Assembly: GCF_022664465.1 (NCBI RefSeq)
Contig: NZ_JAKREV010000001.1
Location: 620,001-684,000 of the forward strand
Source of the DNA: Sphingomonas hankookensis
Lineage (GTDB): Bacteria; Pseudomonadota; Alphaproteobacteria; Sphingomonadales; Sphingomonadaceae
Length of the DNA: 64,000 bases
Direction of reading: 5' to 3'
Within the stretch, counting starts at the first letter, position 1; every line of letters begins with the position of its first letter. Of the stretch, positions 1 through 7,386 are shown in pieces. The notes beneath the pieces were generated by a model. The model was not told the origin of the DNA and did no database searches. It saw nothing but the letters and a program-made list of their open reading frames with translations. The position numbers and the translations under genes were made by a program.

Positions 1-1296
1 CGCCGCCGCACGGTACAGCCCCTCGCCCATGCCGTGCAGCCGCTGGTGTTCGATCTGCACCCCGGCGCGGTCGGCCATGTGGCGCACCGCCATCAGGCTG
101 TGCGCGTTATGCGTCGCGAACTGCGGATAGAGCGCCGGCGCAGCGGCGATCAACTTATGCGCGCAGACGAGGTAGGACAGGTCGGTCGCCGCCTTCGAGG
201 TGAACACCGGATAGCCCGGATGTCCGGCGATCTGCGCGCGCTTGACCTCGCTGTCCCAATAGGCGCCCTTGACCAGCCGGACCATGATCCGCCGCCCGGT
301 GTCGCGCGCCAGCCGCTCCAGCCCGTCGATCACGCCGCGCGCGCGCTTGCCATAGGCCTGCACCACGACCCCCAGACCGGTCCACGCGCCCAGCTCGCTC
401 TCACGCGCCAGCCGGTCGATGAGCTTCAGCGACAGGGCAAGCCGATCCGCCTCCTCGGCATCGATCGCGAGGTTGAGATTGTGGCGCGCACCGATCAGCG
501 CCAACCGCTTCATCCGCGGATAAAGGTCGGCGAAGACGTCGTCCTCCCGCACCGCCTCGTAGCGCGGGCACAGCGCCGACAGCTTGACCGACACACCATG
601 CCCCTGTTCGGGGGTACTGCCCGGCGCGCGCGCCCGGCCGACCGCGTCGATCGCCGCGGCATAGATATGTTCGTAGCGGTCGGCGTCTTCGGGGGTGCGT
701 GCGCCCTCCCCCAGCATGTCGAACGAGCAGAGATAGCCTTCCTTGGCCGCGCGCTTCAGCGCCGCCTCGATCGTCGATCCCAGCACGAACTGGTCGCCCA
801 TGATCCCGACCGCCGCCGACAGCGCGCGGCGGATCACCGGTTCGCCCAGCCGCCCGGCCAGGCGCCGGATCGTCTCGCCGACACCGGCCGCACCGCCCTC
901 GCCCACCAGCTTGCCGGTCAGCGTCAGGCCGATGGTGGAGGCGTTGACGAACAGGCTGGACGACTGGCCCAGATGGGCCGCCCAGTCGGCAGTGCCGACC
1001 TTTTCGGCGATCAGCCGGTCGCGCGTCGCAGCATCGGGCGTGCGCAGCAACGCTTCGGCAAGGCACATCAGCGCCAGCCCCTCCTGTGTGCCGAGCGAGA
1101 ATTGCTGAAGGAACCCTTCGACCACGCCGGGCTTGGCCGCGGCGGCGCGGGTCCGTTCGACCAGCTTCGCCGCGCGATCGACGATGGCGCTGCGATCGGC
1201 CTGGGTCAGCGGCACCTGCGCCAGCAGTTGCGGCAGCAGGACGCCTTCGTCGATGAACTTGTCGGCGTCCAAGGCGTCCCAATCGATCGCGGGCAT
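1..1296 (-). CDS. putA: Proline dehydrogenase / P5C dehydrogenase PutA (3' end outside window)
   Basis: Bifunctional proline catabolic enzyme; the 432 N-terminal codons are visible and the frame is still open at base 1. The visible part is the alpha domain and the FAD proline dehydrogenase barrel, recognised by SFDMLGEGA, GVSVKLSAL, DAEEADRL, YGKRA, RLVKGAYWDSEVK, YPVFTSKAATD and FATHNA. The P5C dehydrogenase half must lie beyond the window. The protein begins directly with the alpha domain and has no ribbon-helix-helix DNA-binding segment, so it should not repress its own gene. The ATG at 1296 is preceded by GGAGAG seven bases upstream. An Lrp-type regulator is transcribed divergently 233 bp away, the usual alphaproteobacterial putR arrangement. 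Confidence 0.95.
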   Translation of the reverse strand, partial: MPAIDWDALDADKFIDEGVLLPQLLAQVPLTQADRSAIVDRAAKLVERTRAAAAKPGVVEGFLQQFSLGTQEGLALMCLAEALLRTPDAATRDRLIAEKVGTADWAAHLGQSSSLFVNASTIGLTLTGKLVGEGGAAGVGETIRRLAGRLGEPVIRRALSAAVGIMGDQFVLGSTIEAALKRAAKEGYLCSFDMLGEGARTPEDADRYEHIYAAAIDAVGRARAPGSTPEQGHGVSVKLSALCPRYEAVREDDVFADLYPRMKRLALIGARHNLNLAIDAEEADRLALSLKLIDRLARESELGAWTGLGVVVQAYGKRARGVIDGLERLARDTGRRIMVRLVKGAYWDSEVKRAQIAGHPGYPVFTSKAATDLSYLVCAHKLIAAAPALYPQFATHNAHSLMAVRHMADRAGVQIEHQRLHGMGEGLYRAAA

Positions 1297-1420
1297 GTGT
1301 CTCTCCAGTGTCGGTTCCTCGCTATATCGCGGGCTGGAGCGAAGGTGCTTCGTATGTTGGGCGCCACGGGCGATGAATCGATTGCCAAACTGACCATTTT
1401 ACGAGAATCATTCCAACGCG

Positions 1421-1503
1421 CGTCGCCCCAACGAAGGCTGGGGTTTCAGCGGGGAGCTGACAGTCCTCACCACGGGGAGACCCCAGCCTTCGCTGGGGTG
1501 ACG
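1421..1503. repeat. Paired-hairpin dispersed repeat, class A
   Basis: Two GC-rich hairpins in inverted orientation. The left unit reads CCCCAACGAAGGCTGGGG and the right unit CCCCAGCCTTCGCTGGGG, flanked outward by CGTC and GACG. About 40 bases separate them. The element lies in the putA/lrp intergenic region. Near-identical pairs occur at 9446, 11583 and 53932. Confidence 0.8.
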
Positions 1504-1529
1504 TTTTGGAGATGGGCGGAGGCATCGTC

Positions 1530-1982
1530 ATGGACCACACCGACCGCAAGCTGCTCCGCGTGCTGCAAGCCGATGGCCGCATCACCAACCAGGCGCTGGC
1601 GACGCAGTGCGGCATTTCCCCCGCCGCCTGTTTCGAACGCGTCCGGCGGTTGCGGGAGGGCGGCGTGATCCGGGGCTATGCCGCATTGCTCGATCCGGCC
1701 AAGCTCGATCGGTCGCTGCTGGTGTTCATCGAAGTGCTGCTCGACCGTACCACCGACGACGTCTTCACCGCCTTTGCCAACCATGTCCGCGACCTGCCAG
1801 AAGTGCTGGAATGTCATATGGTTGCGGGCGGTTTCGACTATCTGTTGAAGGTTCGCATGGCCGATATGGACGCGTATCGCGCCTTTCTCGGCCGGACGCT
1901 GACGACCGTCCCCGGCGTCCGCGAAACGCGGACCTATGCGGTGCTGGAAGAGGTGAAGGCGACGACCGCGCTGCCCCTGTAG
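1530..1982 (+). CDS. Lrp/AsnC-family regulator, probable PutR
   Basis: A 150-aa transcription factor: an N-terminal winged helix-turn-helix (DRKLLRVLQADGRITN, then CGISPAACFERVRRL) followed by an AsnC-type effector/oligomerisation domain (VLECHMVAGGFDYLLKVR, TVPGVRETRTYAVL). I chose the ATG at 1530 because GGAGG ends seven bases before it; an in-frame start at 1506 has no such site. It is divergent from putA, and Lrp-family PutR activates putA in response to proline in other alphaproteobacteria, so the same role is inferred here. No clear operator was identified in the 233-bp gap, part of which is taken up by a hairpin repeat. Confidence 0.85.
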   Translation: MDHTDRKLLRVLQADGRITNQALATQCGISPAACFERVRRLREGGVIRGYAALLDPAKLDRSLLVFIEVLLDRTTDDVFTAFANHVRDLPEVLECHMVAGGFDYLLKVRMADMDAYRAFLGRTLTTVPGVRETRTYAVLEEVKATTALPL

Positions 1983-1986
1983 GGAT

Positions 1987-2295
1987 TAGGGTGCAGACCC
2001 ATAAACGGCAACGGCCGTGATCGCCGTGGGAAGGCCGCTGGCGAGGAGCACAGCGCAGACGCGTGGCAGCGCCACGCGCAAGCAAGCGACGCGGCCAGCG
2101 GCCGTCCCACGGCGACCGCGAAGCGGCGGGCCGAAGCTGGTGCACGGCGGCGTCGGGGCTCCCCGCAAAGTAGTACTTTGCGGGGGCCCGGCCGCGCGTC
2201 GGTCACGATGCTTGTGCATCGATCCCTCCTTGCTCCTACCCGTGCACCAGCTTCGGCTCCGTCCCGGCCATTGCCGTTTACGGGTCTGCACCCTA
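1987..2295. repeat. Nested inverted-repeat element between convergent genes
   Basis: The 30-bp outer arms (1987-2016 and 2266-2295) match at 28 of 30 positions as inverted repeats. Inside are two independent stem-loops. Arm 1 pairs 2022-2042 with 2094-2114 (one mismatch seen) and contains the hairpin GCGTGGC/GCCACGC at 2061-2077. Arm 2 pairs 2131-2147 perfectly with 2240-2256 and contains a perfect 12-bp palindrome arm pair around 2173 (CCCCGCAAAGTA / TACTTTGCGGGG) and a small GATGC/GCATC hairpin. The whole would fold into a Y or cloverleaf. It begins five bases after the upstream stop codon, and its last three bases are the stop codon of the gene on the other strand. It could be a MITE-like element, a structured RNA or an elaborate bidirectional terminator; no protein is supported in it. 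Confidence 0.75.
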
Positions 2296-3321
2296 GTCGC
2301 GGTCGATCATCAGATAGACCATCGTCTGGTTCAATAGCATGTACGCGATCTCGCCGAACGATACCGGTCCGGCGATGCCGGGGGTATGGCGCCCTTCCAG
2401 CCCGGCATAATTGTAGTTCAGGATGCAGTTGCAGCTGAACGCCACCTCGCCGCGCGGCGTACCGATCCGATTTGCGAATTCCTGTTCGTAATCGCCGATC
2501 GGGCGGGCGAAGCGATAGCCGATGCCGGGATGGACCGGTGCGAAGAAGGTGATCCGGCCCGCTTCCGCATCGACGGCAGCCGTCGCGACGTTGATGATCG
2601 CGCCATTGTAATCGGCAACCAGCGGCAAGCGGGTGTCGATGTCGTTTTCGGTGATATAGTCGGCAAGGCGGGTGCGAACGCCATCGACCAACGCCCATTC
2701 GACGGTGAAGCCCGCCGCCCCGCTGTCCTCCCCGAAGGTCAGCACCGGGCCGTCCATGTCGGGTTCGAACAGATTGACGATGTCGACGCGGGCAAAGTCC
2801 GTATCCGGCAGTGCGACGTGCAGTATCGCGGCCTGCTCGCTCGATGCAATGCCGGTGCGACCGTCGAACACCTTCGGTTCGTCGACGCCCGCGCGCTCAC
2901 CGGCAACGCCCGTCACCCATCCGACCACCGGGCGTTTGAACAGTCCCGGCCAGTCCAGCCCGTGCAGCGCGAAATCGCTGTGCACGTCGCTATGTCCGGG
3001 CATCAGGACGATCGTATAGCCATTGTCGGCGCCGAGCGCCGCCATGTCCGGCATCGCCGCGCGGTCGAGCAGCCCAAGCCACGCGACCGAAGCACCGGCC
3101 GGCAGCTTCTGCACGAACAGGCGGTCGCGATCGCAGGTCCCGCCCAGTTCGTTGGTCATGAAATAGGGGCTGGTACCGCCGAGCCATTCGCCTTTCGGCA
3201 GATCGGCCAGCAGCCGTTCCTCACCCGCGAGGATCAGCACGTCGCCGGCCGCCAGCATCGCCGTCACCTCGTCGACGCTGTAGAGCGAGCGTTCCGCCGT
3301 GTAGGGGCCAGGACCGGTCAT
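2293..3321 (-). CDS. FIST-like putative sensory protein
   Basis: A 342-aa soluble protein with no signal peptide. I did not recognise a named ortholog. The C-terminal third has features of the FIST C-terminal domain: a small-residue/Cys block (VAFSCNCILNYNY), then PVSFGEIAYMLLNQTMVYL, resembling the Gly-Glu-Ile and Asn-Gln-Thr signatures of FIST proteins. FIST domains are thought to bind small ligands such as amino acids in signalling proteins; assignment here is inference. The start at 3321 has AGGAG six bases upstream and overlaps the stop of the upstream small gene as ATGA, so the two are translationally coupled. The stop codon is formed by the end of the inverted-repeat element. Confidence 0.7.
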   Translation of the reverse strand: MTGPGPYTAERSLYSVDEVTAMLAAGDVLILAGEERLLADLPKGEWLGGTSPYFMTNELGGTCDRDRLFVQKLPAGASVAWLGLLDRAAMPDMAALGADNGYTIVLMPGHSDVHSDFALHGLDWPGLFKRPVVGWVTGVAGERAGVDEPKVFDGRTGIASSEQAAILHVALPDTDFARVDIVNLFEPDMDGPVLTFGEDSGAAGFTVEWALVDGVRTRLADYITENDIDTRLPLVADYNGAIINVATAAVDAEAGRITFFAPVHPGIGYRFARPIGDYEQEFANRIGTPRGEVAFSCNCILNYNYAGLEGRHTPGIAGPVSFGEIAYMLLNQTMVYLMIDRD

Positions 3322-3587
3322 CGCGCTACTCCTCGAAAAATCGCAGCGAAGTCGTCCTGCGCGAAACGGAAATTGTCGCGGAAGAAGCTGCGCAATTCCT
3401 CGATCAGCGCAGCCCGGTCCGCATCGGCCCGTTGATAGGCATGGGTCAGGCGGATCATCAGGATGCGCAACGCCAGGCATTTGTAGGTCGGACGCGATTG
3501 GCCCGACAGCAACGCGTGCCAGCGTCCATCCGCCGGCGGTGGAATATCCGTGACGCCTGCCATACCCATCGATCCCCTATTGGGCAT
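3318..3587 (-). CDS. Small hypothetical protein coupled to the FIST-like gene
   Basis: Up to 89 aa, with in-frame ATGs at 3587, 3569 and 3563; AGGGG lies just upstream of the last two, so the mature product is probably 81-83 aa. It contains a predicted helical stretch (ALRILMIRLTHAYQRADADRAALIEEL, split by charged residues) and a C-terminal SFFRDNFRFAQDDF segment. It has no signal peptide, no membrane span and no motif that I recognise. Its TGA overlaps the ATG of the FIST-like gene by four bases, which implies co-translation and perhaps a physical partnership. Function unknown. Confidence 0.6.
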   Translation of the reverse strand: MPNRGSMGMAGVTDIPPPADGRWHALLSGQSRPTYKCLALRILMIRLTHAYQRADADRAALIEELRSFFRDNFRFAQDDFAAIFRGVAR

Positions 3588-3745
3588 GGCTATGTCGCAG
3601 ACGCATTAAAATTCGGTATTCGATTTCGGGCGCGCGCCGCTGGCGGCGGTGGCGGGGCGCTTCGTCGCCCGCCGGCGGATCACGGCTTGCGCGATAGCCG
3701 CGCTATGATAGCTTTTGCGTCCAAGCCCAAACGGGAGACGCCCAG

Positions 3746-4273
3746 ATGGTCGCCGTTGCCAACCGCTATTCGGTCCTCGCCCTGTCCGATGGCGCCCCGC
3801 CGCCCGCATTGGCGGAGACGATCGAGCGGCTGCGTGCCACGCTGCTGCCGTTGGGCCGCAGTACCGACGGCGACCGGAACATCCTGGGCGCCCGGATCGA
3901 CCGTTTCGTGGGCGATTCGGACGGGCAGGTCATCCTGCTGGCGCATGGGGGCGCCTGTCGCGCGGCGGCATGGTGGGCGCGATTGTCGCCGAGCCATTAT
4001 GTGCAGCGCGTGCGGGGTGCGATCCTGGTCGATCCGGTGATCGACCCGACCGGCGATCGCTTCGCATCGCCCGCGACGCTGCTGCCGTTCCGGTCGATGA
4101 CCGTCGACGGATCGGGCGGGATCGAAGCGCTGGCCCGCGAATGGGGCAGCGAAGTCCTGCCGGGCGATAGTGCGGTGCGCGGCCGCGGGCTGTTGGGGCT
4201 GATCGAGCGGATGAGCGGCGCGGTGGTCGCGCATGACGTGCGGACGGCGGAGAAGCTGGCGCGGTTGCGGTAG
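3746..4273 (+). CDS. RBBP9/YdeN-like alpha/beta-hydrolase-fold protein
   Basis: A 175-aa cytoplasmic protein. ILLAHGGACRAAAWW followed by GAILVDP resembles the nucleophile elbow and following strand of the small serine hydrolases RBBP9/YdeN, where the elbow normally reads HSLG. Here it is HGGA, so the usual catalytic serine appears to be glycine and the protein may be inactive as a hydrolase. GGGAGA upstream of the ATG supports the start. It is monocistronic, with a dispersed repeat downstream. Family assignment is tentative. Confidence 0.6.
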   Translation: MVAVANRYSVLALSDGAPPPALAETIERLRATLLPLGRSTDGDRNILGARIDRFVGDSDGQVILLAHGGACRAAAWWARLSPSHYVQRVRGAILVDPVIDPTGDRFASPATLLPFRSMTVDGSGGIEALAREWGSEVLPGDSAVRGRGLLGLIERMSGAVVAHDVRTAEKLARLR

Positions 4274-4327
4274 GGTTCGGCTGGTTCCACCCACCTCATC
4301 CTGATCCCGATCCTCCCCAACCGTTTG

Positions 4328-4440
4328 CTTCGAGCGCAGGTTCGAGCCTGTCGAGAACCGAAGTCGAGAAGGCGTTGCCCCAAACGGACCGTTCTCGACG
4401 GGCGCTTCTCGATTTCGCTCGAAGCTGCTCGAACCGAACG
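4328..4440. repeat. Inverted TTCGAG/CTCGAA repeat
   Basis: An intergenic stretch with inverted and direct copies of a GTTCGAG / TCTCGAC / CTCGAA motif: GGTTCGAGCCTGTCGAGAAC on the left, and CGTTCTCGAC, TTCTCGATTTCGCTCGAAG and GCTCGAACCG on the right. It lies between the convergent hydrolase-like gene and the Lrp gene and could fold as a terminator. It is distinct in sequence from the GGCTGGGG hairpin repeats elsewhere in the window. Confidence 0.55.
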
Positions 4441-4463
4441 GGAGTGGAAGGTGGGAGCGGAGA

Positions 4464-4919
4464 TTACCCCCGCCGCCGCGGCATCAACGCATTGCGCATC
4501 GCGAAGCTCGAATTGATCCGCGTCACGCCGGGCAAACGCGACAGGATGTCGGTGTGCAGCGCCTCATACGCCGCCGCCGATTCGACCGCGGCGCGCAGCC
4601 AGTAATCCGACTGTCCGGCCATCAACCAGCATTCCTGAATCTCGGGATGGCGGCGCACGGCGGCTTCGAAGCGCGAGAGATATTCCTCGGTCTGTCGCTC
4701 CAGCGTCACCTGGATGATGACGGTCGCGCCATGCTCTGCCGGATCGGCGCGGGTGACGACGGTATAGCCGCGGATCACCCCGGCATCCTCCAGCAGCCGC
4801 ACCCGCCGCAGACAGGCGGAAGGCGACAGCCCGACTTCCGCCGCCAGTGCGTTGTTGGTCCGGCGCGCATCGAGCCGCAGCAGGTTGAGCAATTTGCGGT
4901 CGATCGCGTCGAGGTTCAT
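4464..4919 (-). CDS. Lrp/AsnC-family regulator, probable DadR
   Basis: About 151 aa: a winged helix (DRKLLNLLRLDARRTNNALA, then VGLSPSACLRRVRLLEDAGV) plus an AsnC ligand domain (IQECWLMAGQSDYWLRAAVE, RLPGVTRINSSFAMRNA). The start is ambiguous: ATG at 4919 or ATG at 4934 (five codons longer); neither has a good ribosome binding site. The gene is divergent from alr-dadA with about 115 bp between, and Lrp-family DadR regulates alanine catabolism in other proteobacteria, so local control of that operon is the likely job. The TTGCC-N8-GGCAA sequence in the shared promoter region is a candidate binding site. Confidence 0.85.
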   Translation of the reverse strand: MNLDAIDRKLLNLLRLDARRTNNALAAEVGLSPSACLRRVRLLEDAGVIRGYTVVTRADPAEHGATVIIQVTLERQTEEYLSRFEAAVRRHPEIQECWLMAGQSDYWLRAAVESAAAYEALHTDILSRLPGVTRINSSFAMRNALMPRRRG

Positions 4920-4952
4920 GTTCGTTGCGCCCATCGCGCAGCTTGTTGCGTA

Positions 4953-4970
4953 TTGCCTTAAAATTGGCAA
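4953..4970. promoter_or_regulatory. Candidate Lrp-type operator, alr-dadA promoter
   Basis: TTGCC-TTAAAATT-GGCAA, 5-bp inverted arms around an AT-rich eight-base centre. It lies between the divergent Lrp gene and alr. A second small inverted repeat, GCGAT-GCT-ATCGC, follows at 4976. Lrp-family proteins bind such sites; binding here is inferred. Confidence 0.45.
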
Positions 4971-5035
4971 ATCCTGCGATGCTATCGCAGCTTTTGTCGT
5001 TCGATCGACGTTACGCTGTAGCGTACGGAGAGAGC

Positions 5036-6148
5036 ATGAGCCTGTTGACGATCGACCTGAACGCACTGGTCGCCAATTATCGCACGATCGCGGCGCGGGC
5101 TGCCCCGGCGCGCGCGGCAGGCGTGGTGAAGGCGGACGGCTATGGACTGGGCGCGCGGCACGTCGCCGATGCGCTGTACGGCGCTGGATGCCGCGATTTC
5201 TTCGTCGCGCTGGCCGGCGAGGCGAGCGCGCTGCGCCCCACCCTCCCCGCCGATGCGCGGCTGTTCGTGCTGAACGGCATCGCGCCGGGCGAAGAGGTTT
5301 CGTTGATCGCCGCCGATGCGATCCCCGTGCTGAACGCGCCGGCCGACATCGCCCGCTGGCGGGCCGCCGCACGGATGGCGGGGCGGCAGTTGCCGGCGGC
5401 GGTGCAGGTCGACAGCGGCATGTCGCGGCTGGGGCTGGCGCCAGGCGAGGTCGCGGCGATCGCCGCCGATCCGGCGCTGCTCGACGGGATCGAGGTCGTG
5501 CTGGTGATGAGCCACCTCGCCTGTGGCGACGAACCCGATGCCGCCGCCAACGCCGCGCAGCGGACACGGTTCGCGGAACTGGCGGCGATGCTGCCCGATG
5601 CGCCGCGCTCGCTCGCCAATTCGGGCGGATCGTTCCTTGATGCAGCGTTCCATGGCGATCTCGTGCGGCCGGGGATCGCGCTGTATGGCGGCGCGCCGCA
5701 GGTGACCGGCGAGCCGGTCATGCGGCCGGTCGTGGCGCTCGACGCACGGATCGTGCAGGTGCGCACCGTGCCCGCCGGGACCGGCGTCGGCTATGGCCTG
5801 ACCTCGGTCGCGGACCATGACCGGCGGATCGCGACGCTGTCCTATGGCTATGCCGATGGCTGGCCACGGATGCTGAGCAATCGCGGCGCGGCCTATGTCG
5901 CGGGTGTCCGTGCCCCGATTGCCGGGCGGGTGTCGATGGACAGCATCTGCATCGACGTGACCGACGTACCGCCGGACGTGCTGGCACGCACGCCGCACGC
6001 CGAACTGATCGGCCCGCACCAGACGATCGACCGGGTCGCGGCCGATGCGGGCACGATCGCCTATGAAATTCTGACCGGCCTGCGCCACCGCCATGCGCGG
6101 CGGATCATCGGGCCTGGCGAACGGGGGGATGCAGCATGCGGATCGTGA
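5036..6148 (+). CDS. alr: Alanine racemase, probably catabolic (DadX type)
   Basis: A 370-aa fold-type III PLP enzyme interconverting L- and D-alanine. The PLP-binding lysine is Lys32 in [11 protein letters not shown]. The catalytic Tyr region GVGYGLTS and the C-terminal [13 protein letters not shown] block are present. The ATG at 5036 follows GGAGAG. It overlaps the D-amino acid dehydrogenase gene by 13 bases, so its role is most likely to convert L-alanine to the dehydrogenase substrate. I cannot tell from the window whether a second, biosynthetic racemase exists elsewhere. Divergent from an Lrp regulator. Confidence 0.93.
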   Translation: MSLLTIDLNALVANYRTIAARAAPARAAGVVKADGYGLGARHVADALYGAGCRDFFVALAGEASALRPTLPADARLFVLNGIAPGEEVSLIAADAIPVLNAPADIARWRAAARMAGRQLPAAVQVDSGMSRLGLAPGEVAAIAADPALLDGIEVVLVMSHLACGDEPDAAANAAQRTRFAELAAMLPDAPRSLANSGGSFLDAAFHGDLVRPGIALYGGAPQVTGEPVMRPVVALDARIVQVRTVPAGTGVGYGLTSVADHDRRIATLSYGYADGWPRMLSNRGAAYVAGVRAPIAGRVSMDSICIDVTDVPPDVLARTPHAELIGPHQTIDRVAADAGTIAYEILTGLRHRHARRIIGPGERGDAACGS

Positions 6149-7386
6149 TCCTGGGCGCGGGGGTGATCGGCGTCACCTCCGCATGGTATCTGGCACAGGC
6201 CGGGCACGAGGTCGTGCTGATCGACCGGCAGGCCGGCCCGGCGCTGGAGACGAGCTTCGCCAATGCCGGGGAGATTTCGCCCGGCTATGCCTCCCCCTGG
6301 GCCGCGCCGGGCATCCCGGCCAAAGCGATGAAGTGGCTGTTCATGGAACATGCGCCGCTGATCCTGCGGCCGCAGCTGGATATGGCGATGCTGCGCTGGC
6401 TGGTGGCGATGCTCGGCAACTGCAACGCGCGCGACTATGCGGTGAACAAGGGGCGGATGGTGCGGCTGGCGGAATATAGCCGCGACAAGCTGATCGAACT
6501 ACGGGGCAGCACCGGTATCACCTATGACGAGCGGACGCAGGGCACGCTGCAGCTGTTCCGCGAGGAAAAGCAGCTGGCCGGCATCGACAAGGATATCGCG
6601 GTGCTGAAGGCCGACGGCGTCGCGTACGAAGTCCTCGACCGCGCCGGCTGCATCGCGGCCGAGCCGGGGCTGGCGGGCAGCAATCAGCCGTTGGCCGGCG
6701 GCTTGCGGCTGCCGGGCGACGAAACCGGCGACTGCTTCAAATTCACCAACGCGTTGGCGGCGATGGCGGTGGAGGCCGGCGTCGAGTTTCGCGTGGGCAC
6801 GACGATCCACAGGATGGTCAAGCAGGGCGACCGGATCGTCGGGGTCGAAACCGATGGCGGGGTCATCACCGGCGACGCGTATCTGGTGGCGTTGGGCAGC
6901 TTTTCGCCGCGGCTCGTGGCGCCGCTGGGGGTCAGGCTCCCGGTCTATCCGGTGAAGGGCTATTCGATCACCGTGCCGATCGTCGACGACGCCCGCGCGC
7001 CGGTATCGACGCTGCTCGACGAAAGCTACAAGGTCGCGATCACCCGGCTGGGCGACCGCATCCGCGTCGGCGGCATGGCGGAAATTTCGGGGTTCAACAA
7101 CGACCTGCCCGAAGCGCGGCGGGCGACGCTGGAATATTCGCTGGGCAGCCTGTTCCCCGGCGCCGGCGACGCGTCGCGGGCGAGCTATTGGAGCGGTCTG
7201 CGCCCGATGACACCCGACAGCACGCCGGTGATCGGCGCCACGAAGCTGTCGAACCTGTTCCTCAACACCGGCCACGGGACGCTGGGATGGACGATGGCGT
7301 GTGGATCGGCGGCGGTGATCGCCGACCTGATGTCGGGGAAGCGGGCGGCGATCGAGACGGCCGACCTGTCGATCGCGCGCTATTGA
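6136..7386 (+). CDS. dadA: D-amino acid dehydrogenase
   Basis: A 416-aa FAD-dependent dehydrogenase that oxidatively deaminates D-alanine and related D-amino acids, feeding electrons to the respiratory chain at the inner membrane. An N-terminal dinucleotide-binding motif ([20 protein letters not shown]) is followed by the DadA signature regions [18 protein letters not shown] and [13 protein letters not shown] near the C-terminus. Its start lies inside the end of alr (13-base overlap), so the two are one transcript. The 3' end overlaps the convergent EAL gene by seven bases. Confidence 0.95.
   Translation: MRIVILGAGVIGVTSAWYLAQAGHEVVLIDRQAGPALETSFANAGEISPGYASPWAAPGIPAKAMKWLFMEHAPLILRPQLDMAMLRWLVAMLGNCNARDYAVNKGRMVRLAEYSRDKLIELRGSTGITYDERTQGTLQLFREEKQLAGIDKDIAVLKADGVAYEVLDRAGCIAAEPGLAGSNQPLAGGLRLPGDETGDCFKFTNALAAMAVEAGVEFRVGTTIHRMVKQGDRIVGVETDGGVITGDAYLVALGSFSPRLVAPLGVRLPVYPVKGYSITVPIVDDARAPVSTLLDESYKVAITRLGDRIRVGGMAEISGFNNDLPEARRATLEYSLGSLFPGAGDASRASYWSGLRPMTPDSTPVIGATKLSNLFLNTGHGTLGWTMACGSAAVIADLMSGKRAAIETADLSIARY

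Noticed and set aside
2017..2337. Short open frames inside the nested inverted repeat
   Set aside because: They follow the palindromes on both strands, lack ribosome binding sites and show no protein-like composition.
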